A DNA stretch of 64,000 nucleotides from Rhodococcus zopfii NBRC 100606 = JCM 9919 (GTDB lineage Bacteria; Actinomycetota; Actinomycetes; Mycobacteriales; Mycobacteriaceae). Under the pieces are notes generated by a model. That model saw only the letters and a program-made list of their open reading frames with translations. It was not told the origin of the DNA and made no database searches. The DNA lies in contig NZ_BCXI01000019.1 in the NCBI RefSeq assembly GCF_001895025.1, forward strand, positions 86,011-150,010. The letters are read 5' to 3'. Position numbers and translations under genes: made by a program. Position 1 is the first letter of the stretch; each line of letters begins with the position of its first letter. Below are positions 45,057 through 52,809 of this stretch, piece after piece.

Positions 45057-46680
45057 CGGTGACCGTCTGCAACACGTGGGCGAGACGGAGACAGGTGTCG
45101 TCGGCCCAGGGCCGCCCCACCAGCTGAACCCCGGCGGGCAGACCGTCGACGAACCCGGCCGGCGCCATCACCGCGGGGAAACCGAGATAGTCGACCAGGC
45201 TCGTGTTACGACCCACGATCGGCTGCATGGGATGCCGGACGCCGTCGATCTCGACGGTGACGTCGGACAGGCGCGCCGCGGTGGCTCCGATGCCGGGGGT
45301 GACGAGCACGTCGATGCCCGCCGCGTCGAACGCCTCCACCGCCGCCCGCTGGGCGAGGGTGCGGCGACGGACCGAGCGCAGGTAGTCGACCGCCGACGGG
45401 ACGAGGCCGCGCGCGATCCGGACCTGCGTGCCGATGTCGTAGTCCGCGAACTTCGCGAGCGCCCCCTCCTGGTTCGAGGCGAGTTCGCTGGTCATCACGA
45501 TCGTCACGTCGTCGTGGATGCGCTGGGCGTCCGGGATGTCGACAGCCACGATGTCGGCGCCGAGGTCGCGGAAGGTCCCGACGACGGACTCCCACGCGCC
45601 GAGCACCGCGGCGTCGCACAGGTCGGTGAACCACACGGTCGGGATGCCGATCCGGACGCCGGTGAGCGAAGGGACTTCCGCGGGGCCGACGGCCGCGAGC
45701 GCGGCCTGCACCTCCCGGGCGACGGGCGCCGGGGCGGCCGCGGGATCGAGTCCGTCGGGTCCGGCGAGCACGTCGAGGACGATGCGCAGGTCGGCCGCGG
45801 AGCGGGCCATGGGTCCGATGTGGTCGAGGGTCCACGACAGCGACGCGACGCCGGTGCGCGGGACGAGACCGTACGTCGGCTTGATGCCGGTGAGGTTGCA
45901 CAGCGCGCTCGGGACGCGGATCGATCCGCCGGTGTCGGTGCCGAGCGCCAGCGGAACCAGCCGGGCCGCAAGGGCGCCGGCCGAACCGGTGGACGAGCCG
46001 CCGGTCCAGCGGCTCCGGTCCCAGGGATTCGTCACCGCCCCGTAGCGGGCGTTGTGCGGTGCGCCGCAAGCGAATTCCGTTGTTGCGGTGATCAGGACGG
46101 GGATCGCGCCGGCGGCGCGTAACCGCGCCACCGCCGTCGCGTCGGTCGCGGCGATGCGGTCCCCGGTGGTGTGTGATCCCGCGGTGACGGGTGCACCGGC
46201 GACGTCGATGATGTCCTTGACGCCGAAGAAGATCCCCTCGAGCGGGCGGGCCGTGCCGTCGTTCCAGCGTCGGCCGGCGTCCGCGGCAGCGTCGTCCGCT
46301 CCGTCGACGACGGCGAGCACCGCTCCCCCGGCGAGCGCCGGGTCGGTCCAGCGGGCGCGCAGCGCGACGAGCACCCCGCTCGGGGTGGTACTGCCGGACG
46401 CGTACGCGGCCAGGAGGTCGCGCACGCCGAGTTCGTGGAGCGGCACGTCCGTCGATGGTGTGTCCGCGGGTGCGGGTATCGGCGGCGGCGGGACCGGCCG
46501 CGACGCCAGCAGCGCCACGGAATGGGCGGGTTCGCACGGCGGCCCGTCCGGCACCGGCTCGAGCGGCGCGAGCCGGGATGCGTCGAGCAGCGGCGCCATG
46601 TCGGCGCGGGCCTGCGGCAGCAGGTCGTCGACGGTGGTGGCCGCGGTCGCGGTCAGGTCGGGATAGTCGGTCGCGGTCAT
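45028..46680 (-). CDS. amidase-signature family amidohydrolase
   Basis: A 550-residue amidase. The Ser-cisSer-Lys triad is Lys155 (GVKDIIDVAG), Ser229 (TGGSSTGSAG) and Ser253 (GTDTGGSIRVP), with the usual 24-residue spacing of the serines. The first 85 residues are an extra proline-rich extension. Relatives include GatA, AtzE, biuret and allophanate hydrolases. Next to a nitrilase and a RutA-like enzyme it probably frees ammonia from an amide or ureide. ATG 46680 overlaps the nitrilase stop (ATGA); it ends with TAG inside the MFS start region. Confidence 0.88.
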   Translation of the reverse strand: MTATDYPDLTATAATTVDDLLPQARADMAPLLDASRLAPLEPVPDGPPCEPAHSVALLASRPVPPPPIPAPADTPSTDVPLHELGVRDLLAAYASGSTTPSGVLVALRARWTDPALAGGAVLAVVDGADDAAADAGRRWNDGTARPLEGIFFGVKDIIDVAGAPVTAGSHTTGDRIAATDATAVARLRAAGAIPVLITATTEFACGAPHNARYGAVTNPWDRSRWTGGSSTGSAGALAARLVPLALGTDTGGSIRVPSALCNLTGIKPTYGLVPRTGVASLSWTLDHIGPMARSAADLRIVLDVLAGPDGLDPAAAPAPVAREVQAALAAVGPAEVPSLTGVRIGIPTVWFTDLCDAAVLGAWESVVGTFRDLGADIVAVDIPDAQRIHDDVTIVMTSELASNQEGALAKFADYDIGTQVRIARGLVPSAVDYLRSVRRRTLAQRAAVEAFDAAGIDVLVTPGIGATAARLSDVTVEIDGVRHPMQPIVGRNTSLVDYLGFPAVMAPAGFVDGLPAGVQLVGRPWADDTCLRLAHVLQTVTDVHTQRADE

Positions 46681-47645
46681 CCGATCACCTCGCTCGGGAG
46701 GGTGGCCGGGCGCGGGAGCGGCGCGGCGCGCACGGTGCCGGCGGTGAGGTCGGCGAGCAGGCGCAGCACGTCGGGGCGGCGGTCGCGGGCCAGCGGGAAG
46801 GAGGCCCGGCGGGCGGGCACGGCGTCGAGGTCGAGGGTGACCCGCAGGGTCTGGTCCGCGCGGTGCGGCGGGGCCAGGGTGACGATCTCACCGCTCGGCG
46901 AGATCACGCAGGACAACCCGAAGTAGTCGACGGTCACGCCGTTGAGGGTTTCGGGGCCACCGCGGTTGGCGGCGATGATCCACGTCTGCGACTCGAGCGC
47001 GCGCGTTTGCAGTTCGGCGAGGAACAGCTCTTCGCGGGTGCCGAGCGACGAGACGATCGCGAGCATCACTTCCGCGCCGAGTGCGCGGGCAACCGCCCAG
47101 TATTCGGGGAAGGTGCGGTCGTAGCAGATGACGCAGCCGAGCCGGGTGCCGAACGCGTCGACGGTGGCCGGTGCCTGCCCGGGCGAGAAGTGGTACTTCT
47201 CGTCGATGTCGACGTCGCCGACCTTGCTCGCGGGCAGCGACAGCTTGCGGTAGGCCGGCACGCCTGCGCCGTCCGGGGTGCGCCAGGTGAGCACCTCGCC
47301 GGTCGCGTCGATCAGCACGACGGAGTTGTGGGTGACGTCGTGGGCCGTGCGCTCGAACATGCCGAAGGCGATGGCGCAGCCCAGTTCTCGTGCGAGGTCG
47401 CCGAACAGGTCGGTGGCGTCTCCCGGAATCGTCTGCGCCCACGGGGTGCGGTCGACGTCGTGACCGGTGCAGAAGTAGGGGGTGGTGATCAGTTCCGGTA
47501 GGACCACCAGGTCGGGGGTGGTGCCGTCGTCGCCGGGCGTCGCCGCGGTGCGGACGAGTGCCGCGAGCCGGGCCAGGTTGCCGAGGAGGTCCTCGGTCAG
47601 TTCGCCGGCCTGCACGATGGCGACGTCGAGGGTGCGCGAAGTCAA
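46677..47645 (-). CDS. nitrilase-superfamily carbon-nitrogen hydrolase
   Basis: A 322-residue enzyme with the Glu-Lys-Cys triad: Glu51 (VVLPELITTP), Lys134 (AYRKLSL) and Cys174 (VICYDRTFPE). The pattern fits amidases and N-carbamoyl hydrolases such as beta-ureidopropionase more than true nitrilases. TTG 47645 is the start, set by GGAGG eight bases ahead. It follows the RutA-like gene across a 76-base gap holding a strong hairpin. Its probable role is hydrolysis of a ureido or carbamoyl intermediate. Confidence 0.88.
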   Translation of the reverse strand: MTSRTLDVAIVQAGELTEDLLGNLARLAALVRTAATPGDDGTTPDLVVLPELITTPYFCTGHDVDRTPWAQTIPGDATDLFGDLARELGCAIAFGMFERTAHDVTHNSVVLIDATGEVLTWRTPDGAGVPAYRKLSLPASKVGDVDIDEKYHFSPGQAPATVDAFGTRLGCVICYDRTFPEYWAVARALGAEVMLAIVSSLGTREELFLAELQTRALESQTWIIAANRGGPETLNGVTVDYFGLSCVISPSGEIVTLAPPHRADQTLRVTLDLDAVPARRASFPLARDRRPDVLRLLADLTAGTVRAAPLPRPATLPSEVIG

Positions 47646-47672
47646 GGAGGAACCTCCGGGGAAGAAATGGGA

Positions 47673-47714
47673 GACGGGTGGGAGCGCGGCGTGCTGCGCG
47701 CGCTGCCACCCGTC
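47673..47714 (-). other. intercistronic hairpin after the RutA-like gene
   Basis: A 9-bp GACGGGTGG/CCACCCGTC stem is extended by six more pairs after one mismatch. It may stabilise the upstream message or reduce read-through into the nitrilase gene. Confidence 0.55.
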
Positions 47715-47721
47715 GTTCGGG

Positions 47722-48807
47722 TCAGGCCGCTTCGGCCGCGATGGTGTTGCGGCTCTTCATGAGCGGCTGGATTCGGGTGCCGAAGTTCTCGATGCCCTGC
47801 AAGAAGTCGTCGAAGGTGAGCATGATGCCCTTGATGCCGTCGAGCTCGGCGACCTCGTCGAGCATCTTCGCCACGGTCTCGTACGACCCGACGAGGGTGC
47901 CCATGTTGAAGTTCACGGCGCCCTCCGGCAACGCGATGGTCCGAGCGGTGGACACATCGTCCGCGGTGGCGTCGGCCGCGGACTGGTCGGCCATGTAGCC
48001 GAGGGCCGCGAGGTCGGCGTTGTCGTGGTAGTCCTGCCACTTCGCCTGTGCCGCTTCGTCGGTCTCGTCGGCGATGATCATGAACAGGGTCAGCGCGCCC
48101 ACGTCGCGGCCTGTGGCCGCGGCAGAATCGACCAGGGTGGCGACGGAGTCGGAGATCGCGGTGGGCGTGTTGATGCCGGTGCCCATGATGAAGTTGAAGT
48201 CGGCCATCTCGGACGCGAACTTCATGCCGCTCTTGGACTGTCCGGCCGCGACGATCGGGACGCCACCGCCGGTCGGACTCGGCGACAGGACGCACTCGTC
48301 CATCGTGTAGTGCTCGCCCTTGAAGTTACTGACGCCGTCGGCCCACAGCTGCTTCATGACCGTGACATACTCGGTCGCCTGCGCGTACCGGTAGCCGAAG
48401 TACTCCTCTCCCGGCCACAGGCCCATTTGCGTGTATTCGTTGGGGGCCCAACCGGTCACGATGTTGACACCGAAGCGCCCGGGGGCGATCGAGTCGATGG
48501 TCGAGGCCATGCGAGCCACGAGCGCCGGCGGAAGGGTGAGGATCGCGGTCGACGCGAACAGCTTGATCTTCTCGGTGACCGCCGCGAGTCCCGCCATCAG
48601 CGTAAAGGACTCGAGGTTGTGATCCCAGAACTCGGTTTCGCCGCCGAAGCCCTTGAGCTTGATCATCGACAGCGCGAAATCGAGTCCGTGTTCCTCGGCC
48701 TTCTGCACGACCGCCTTGTTGAGTTCGAACGAGGGCATGTACTGCGGGGCGCTCTTGGAGATGAGCCAGCCGTTGTTGCCGATGGGGATGAATACGCCGA
48801 TGTCCAT
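47722..48807 (-). CDS. RutA-like pyrimidine monooxygenase (FMN-dependent LLM family)
   Basis: A 361-residue flavin monooxygenase. Long stretches look like Rut[69 protein letters not shown], and near the end [19 protein letters not shown]. RutA opens uracil between N3 and C4 using FMNH2 and oxygen. The length equals RutA. The usual rutC, rutD, rutE and rutG neighbours are absent, so a related ring or amide substrate is possible. ATG 48807 has AGGAG five bases ahead. It is the first gene of its operon, with an operator-like site 63 bases upstream. Confidence 0.85.
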   Translation of the reverse strand: MDIGVFIPIGNNGWLISKSAPQYMPSFELNKAVVQKAEEHGLDFALSMIKLKGFGGETEFWDHNLESFTLMAGLAAVTEKIKLFASTAILTLPPALVARMASTIDSIAPGRFGVNIVTGWAPNEYTQMGLWPGEEYFGYRYAQATEYVTVMKQLWADGVSNFKGEHYTMDECVLSPSPTGGGVPIVAAGQSKSGMKFASEMADFNFIMGTGINTPTAISDSVATLVDSAAATGRDVGALTLFMIIADETDEAAQAKWQDYHDNADLAALGYMADQSAADATADDVSTARTIALPEGAVNFNMGTLVGSYETVAKMLDEVAELDGIKGIMLTFDDFLQGIENFGTRIQPLMKSRNTIAAEAA

Positions 48808-48869
48808 GGTCACTCCTGTGAGGCGGGGAGATTCGAGGAAGCGAGCCGGGCCGCGCTGCCCGCCTCGCT

Positions 48870-48885
48870 ATGACTTCGAATGTAT
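48870..48885 (-). promoter_or_regulatory. candidate LacI-family operator ahead of the RutA-like operon
   Basis: The same 16 bases as at 42842-42857, 63 bases ahead of the start codon and next to the lacI gene. Two TTATTGCC direct repeats follow nearby (around 48892 and 48927). Confidence 0.6.
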
Positions 48886-48937
48886 GCAGGAGTTATTGCC
48901 GAGCCGGGGCCGTCCGGTTACGGACTTATTGCCTACG

Positions 48938-49975
48938 TTAACGATCGTGGGCGGGGTGGGGACACGCCGCCACACTCCCCCGCTGCACCCACTCCACATC
49001 GAAGTCCCGGTGCACCGGACGCCCCGCCGCGCCGTCGATTCGCGCCAGCAGCAGCGCCGCCGCGGCGACCGCCATGTCCTCCAGCGGCTGACGCACCGTG
49101 GTCAGATCGAAGATCGACCAACCGGACTGCTGGAGGTCGTTGTAGCCGACAATGGAAACATCGCCCGGCACATCCAGATTCAGCCGCTTCGCGGCATCCA
49201 GAGTTCCGTAGGCCATGTAGTCGGTCGCGCAGAACACCGCCGTCGGGCGGTCTTCACCCCCAAGCAGCGCAAGTCCACCCTCGAGGCCGGTCGACGAATC
49301 CACCGCGCCGCGATACACCCGCTTCTCGTCGAGCACGACGCCGCGCGCCGCGAGCCCGTCACGGAAGCCCTGCTCACGCAACCGAATACTGGGGTTCTGC
49401 AACGGCCCGGAGATCAGGCCGATCCGGGTGTGCCCGAGATCGACCAGGTGGTCGGCGATGAGGCGGCCCCCTCCGATGTTGTCCGACGTCACGCGGTCGA
49501 CCCGGCCGGCGTGCCGGTCGTCCACGTCCCGGCTGAGGATCACCAGCGGAATCTTCCAGTCGATCATCTCCGACACCATCGGCGAATCGAGCCGCGACGA
49601 GATGAACACGACCCCGTCGACCAGGCCCCCGCGCAGCGCGAGGATGTCCTTCTCGAGCGAGCCTTCGGTGCGGTCGCTCATCAGCAGCACCCGATAGTCG
49701 CGGCGGGCGAAGCAGTCCTGCAGGGTGTTCACCAGCGTCGGGTACGACGGGTTGCGAAGGTCGCCGCTCACGATGCCGATGGTCGACGACCTGCGGGTGA
49801 TCAGGCTCCGCGCGGTGACATGCGGGACGTAGCCCATCTCCGCGGCGAGAGCCTGGATGCGCTCCCGGGTCGCCTCGATGACCCGCGGATCGTTGCGGAG
49901 CGCGCGCGACACCGTCGACTGCGACACGCCTGCGCGGCGTGCGACGTCGTAGCTGGTGACCGACCTGCTGCCCAT
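48938..49975 (-). CDS. LacI/GalR-family transcriptional regulator
   Basis: A 345-residue LacI-type regulator. The HTH is SYDVARRAGVSQSTVSRALR with hinge helix VTARSLITRRSSTIGIV, so it should bind a 16-bp palindrome. The effector domain has the periplasmic-binding fold (PTAVFCATDYMAYGTLDAA, DVSIVGYNDL). It lies directly upstream of the RutA-like operon in the same direction. It is the natural candidate to bind the repeated site at 42842 and 48870. The inducer is unknown. Confidence 0.9.
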   Translation of the reverse strand: MGSRSVTSYDVARRAGVSQSTVSRALRNDPRVIEATRERIQALAAEMGYVPHVTARSLITRRSSTIGIVSGDLRNPSYPTLVNTLQDCFARRDYRVLLMSDRTEGSLEKDILALRGGLVDGVVFISSRLDSPMVSEMIDWKIPLVILSRDVDDRHAGRVDRVTSDNIGGGRLIADHLVDLGHTRIGLISGPLQNPSIRLREQGFRDGLAARGVVLDEKRVYRGAVDSSTGLEGGLALLGGEDRPTAVFCATDYMAYGTLDAAKRLNLDVPGDVSIVGYNDLQQSGWSIFDLTTVRQPLEDMAVAAAALLLARIDGAAGRPVHRDFDVEWVQRGSVAACPHPAHDR

Positions 49976-50032
49976 TCCCGGATTCTAGAGACATCCGGCG
50001 GGGACGGCCGGGCGAGAGCGGGCACCGCACCG

Positions 50033-50077
50033 TTCTGTGTGGAATCGAGTTCGCGTGGCGAACACAAATCCACACAG
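50033..50077. repeat. dispersed hairpin repeat, copy 3
   Basis: TTCTGTGTGGA and TCCACACAG arms with the shared TGGCGAACACAAA segment. It lies between the VOC gene end (50094) and the lacI start (49975). Confidence 0.8.
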
Positions 50078-50093
50078 GCGGAATGGCCGGCCG

Positions 50094-50459
50094 CTACTCC
50101 GGGTCGTCCGAGTGGCTGACGATGTTGATGACGGAACCGTCGGGTGCGCGCACGAAGAACCTTCGCACGCCCCACGGCTCCGTTGTCAGCGGATGGACGA
50201 TCTCGAATCCTCGACGCTGCGCCTCCTCGTACGCGGCCTCGACCTGATCGCCGACGTGGACGGACAGCACGGAATCGACCGGTGCGGTCGCGTCGCCACT
50301 GACCAACTGGACGACGGCGCGCCCGTCCGGGGTCGTGAACCGTGCGACCCACCCCAGGTTCATTTCTTCGACGGAGAGACCGAGGAAGTCCGAGTAGAAG
50401 GTGCGCGCCTGCTCGATGTCGGGGACGTTGACGTTCGCCGTGACGCCGGTGGGTCGCAT
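50094..50459 (-). CDS. VOC-superfamily (glyoxalase/bleomycin-resistance-like) protein
   Basis: A 121-residue single-module pair of beta-alpha-beta units: GVTANVNVPDIEQARTFYSDFLGL and EPWGVRRFFVRAPDGSVINIV. Typical metal ligands are partly missing, so a binding role is as likely as catalysis. ATG 50459 has AAGGAG eight bases ahead and is better than the GTG at 50468. It is followed by a dispersed hairpin that could end transcription. Function unknown. Confidence 0.82.
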   Translation of the reverse strand: MRPTGVTANVNVPDIEQARTFYSDFLGLSVEEMNLGWVARFTTPDGRAVVQLVSGDATAPVDSVLSVHVGDQVEAAYEEAQRRGFEIVHPLTTEPWGVRRFFVRAPDGSVINIVSHSDDPE

Positions 50460-50628
50460 GTCGGACACTCCTTCGATTGTTCCTCGCGGACAATCTCATT
50501 CCACTACACGAGAAGTCTGTGGGCAGCGATTCGGCGCCGAATACGTGTTCGAAGGAATCCTTGCGCGGCCTGTCAACGCGGTGCCAGAATGGCCCAATCG
50601 TCACGAGCGTGGCGTCACAACTGAAGAA

Positions 50629-50660
50629 GGCCCGCCAGGAGTTGCAGCTCCCGACGGGCC
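50629..50660 (+). other. stem-loop in the leader of the HTH/zinc-ribbon gene
   Basis: A 13-bp stem with two mismatches (50629-50641 with 50648-50660) and a TTGCAG loop, 28 bases ahead of the GTG start. It may be a terminator of upstream transcription or a translational control element. Confidence 0.5.
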
Positions 50661-50687
50661 GGATGTCCGACTATCAAGGAGTCGAAC

Positions 50688-51458
50688 GTGGGCCAGAATA
50701 CCCTGGCTGGCGGCGTGCGTCGTGGACCGCGCCTTGCCGGCAACTTCACCATTCTCAGCAATGCCGTCATCAACGACGAGCGCCTGTCCTTCCGCGCACG
50801 CGGCATCTTGACCTGGCTGTTGTCGAAGCCGGACGACTGGCATACCCGGTCCGAGTCGATCGCCGCGCAGTCCCCGAAGGAAGGCCGCGACGCCGTCCGT
50901 TCGGCGCTGCGCGAGCTCGCCGACCTCGGCTACCTCGTGCGGGAGAAGATCCAGGACGAAGGCGGCCGGTGGCGCACCATCCAGACGGTCTACGAGGAAC
51001 CCGTGACCGGCCCGGCGCCTGGAAAACCGACCCGCGGACGCACCGACGTCGGGCAACCCGGCGCTCTTGTCAGTACCGAGAAACCAAGAACGAAAACCAA
51101 CCGCTCGTCTCGAGCCGGGAAGGTCGCGTCCGGTCCTGCGGTCGGCCGGCTCGCCACAGCAAGCCGAGCGGCGGGATTGACCGCAACGTTCGCCTACCTC
51201 AAGCCCGGCGACGTCGCAGCCATCGACCAACTCGTCGAGGCGCACGGGATCCCGAAGCTGGTCATGGCCGCGAAGTCTGTCCACCGCGCCGGTGATCCCA
51301 TGCGGTTCGCGCAAGCGTGGATTCCGCTGTGGCAGGCACTCCCGGAACCATCTGCGGCGCAGCCGAAATGCACCGCCTGCGACGAGTTCGGATGGCTGCC
51401 CGACGACGAACAGGGCCGTGCCGTCAGGTGCGGGTGCCGCACCCCTGCTGCGGCATGA
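50688..51458 (+). CDS. phage/plasmid-type helix-turn-helix protein with C-terminal zinc ribbon
   Basis: A 256-residue protein. Residues about 18-100 are a winged HTH as in phage replication proteins and plasmid Rep-like proteins (NFTILSNAVINDERLSFRARGILTWLL, then RDAVRSALRELADLGYLVRE). A basic linker follows, and near the end CTAC with a later CGC could bind zinc. GTG 50688 has AAGGAG seven bases ahead. No helicase, integrase or origin lies nearby, so it is probably a domesticated or stranded mobile-element gene. DNA binding is likely; the target is unknown. Confidence 0.75.
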   Translation: MGQNTLAGGVRRGPRLAGNFTILSNAVINDERLSFRARGILTWLLSKPDDWHTRSESIAAQSPKEGRDAVRSALRELADLGYLVREKIQDEGGRWRTIQTVYEEPVTGPAPGKPTRGRTDVGQPGALVSTEKPRTKTNRSSRAGKVASGPAVGRLATASRAAGLTATFAYLKPGDVAAIDQLVEAHGIPKLVMAAKSVHRAGDPMRFAQAWIPLWQALPEPSAAQPKCTACDEFGWLPDDEQGRAVRCGCRTPAAA

Positions 51459-51701
51459 CGTCCGTGCATTGCGGTTGAGGGAAGAATAGTCAATCATCCC
51501 AGCGCAGAGGGCACTTTCGTCATTTCGGCCACAACTGCACCGCCCGTCGGTGGATTTCGGCCCTATATCACCCGATATTCCGGCGAACAACCCGCTGAAG
51601 GGAATTCGACAGCGGTAATCTGTGGTACGCGACATCATCCAATGTCGCTGCCGCTGTTAACTATCTGGACGATCTCGCTGGAATCCCGGTCGGAGGCCGA
51701 C

Positions 51702-52691
51702 GTGCGTGGATTTGGTATCGATCTCGGAACTGCCAACACTGTCGTCGGCACCCCCGAAGACGGAATAGTCCTGAACGAGCCGTCATTGATGATGGTGCGA
51801 ACGAAGGATCCGCACCGCGCCCTCGCGATCGGCCAGGATGCGAGTGCCCTCGTCGACCGCACTCCGGTCGGGATCACGCCGGTTCGTCCGATACGTGATG
51901 GCGTGATCGTGGACCTCGAATCGGCCCGGGCATACGTCACGGCCGTCATCAAGCGGGCCGCCCCGCAAAGGCGGTACGGTCTGCGGCCGACGGGCGTCAT
52001 CGCAGTTCCGGCAGGCGCCACTCCACTCGAACGCCGCGCGCTGCTCGAGGTCGGGCACGAGGCCGGCCTCAGGAAAGTGGCCTTGATACCGGAACCGGTC
52101 GCGGGTGCCCTCGGTTGCGGGATCAACCCGCTCGAGCCACGCACCCACCTCGTCGTCGACATCGGCGGCGGCACTTCGGAAGTCACCGCCCTCTGTTTCG
52201 GCGGGGTCCTTGCCCACCGCAGTTGCCGAATTGCGGGCGATGACCTGACCAGAGCGCTGCACCGGTATCTGCGCGCGGAGCACAAGATCATCGTCGGCGA
52301 GCTCACCGCCGAACGGGCAAAGGTGGGGGCGCCGGAGACCAGCGACGGACAGTCGCTCGTGGTGGAGGGCCGCGACGCCACGACCGGCCGGGCGCGACTG
52401 CTCACCCTCGAAACCGAGGAGATCCTGGATGCTGTGCGGCCCACCACAACCGGCATCGTGCAGACGCTGGCCGCTTGCCTGGACGACCTTCCTCCGCGGG
52501 CGATCAGTGACGTGATGGCCGAAGGCATCCTGGCGATCGGTGGCGGGTCGATGTTGCGCGGCATGTCGCAGCTGCTCGAAGAGTCCCTCGGGTTGCCCGT
52601 GAAGACTGCCGAGCGCCCGCTCACCTGCGTCGCAGAAGGCGCGACCGCGTGCATGGACCACCCCGAGGTGGTCGCGGCCTACAGCTCCTGA
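51702..52691 (+). CDS. mreB: MreB-family rod-shape actin homologue
   Basis: A 329-residue actin-fold ATPase. GFGIDLGTANTVV is phosphate loop 1, HLVVDIGGGTSEV is phosphate loop 2, and GILAIGGGSMLRGM is the adenosine site. The length is that of MreB (about 335-345). GTG 51702 is preferred because GGAGG lies just ahead and the protein then starts MRGFGIDLG as MreB proteins do. Neither mreC nor mreD is present. Mycobacteria and corynebacteria lack MreB and grow at the poles, so its presence here is notable. It converges on a SEDS-PBP fusion gene. Confidence 0.87.
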   Translation: MRGFGIDLGTANTVVGTPEDGIVLNEPSLMMVRTKDPHRALAIGQDASALVDRTPVGITPVRPIRDGVIVDLESARAYVTAVIKRAAPQRRYGLRPTGVIAVPAGATPLERRALLEVGHEAGLRKVALIPEPVAGALGCGINPLEPRTHLVVDIGGGTSEVTALCFGGVLAHRSCRIAGDDLTRALHRYLRAEHKIIVGELTAERAKVGAPETSDGQSLVVEGRDATTGRARLLTLETEEILDAVRPTTTGIVQTLAACLDDLPPRAISDVMAEGILAIGGGSMLRGMSQLLEESLGLPVKTAERPLTCVAEGATACMDHPEVVAAYSS

Positions 52692-52727
52692 TCAATTACA
52701 ACCGCATCCACTGACCGCTGCCCCTCG

Positions 52728-52767
52728 TGCGCGTTTTCGGTAGCGGCTGCTACCGAAAACGCGCACG
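52728..52767. terminator. bidirectional terminator between mreB and SEDS-PBP genes
   Basis: A perfect 18-bp stem (52728-52745 with 52750-52767) with a GGCT loop, containing TTTTC and GAAAA runs. It lies between two convergent stops. Confidence 0.88.
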
Positions 52768-52809
52768 GGTCAGCGGGCCAGCCACTGATCATTGACGGGG
52801 TTCCGCTGC

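Noticed and set aside
50688..51458. Prophage or integrative plasmid
   Set aside because: Only one phage-type gene is present, without integrase, attachment sites or structural genes.
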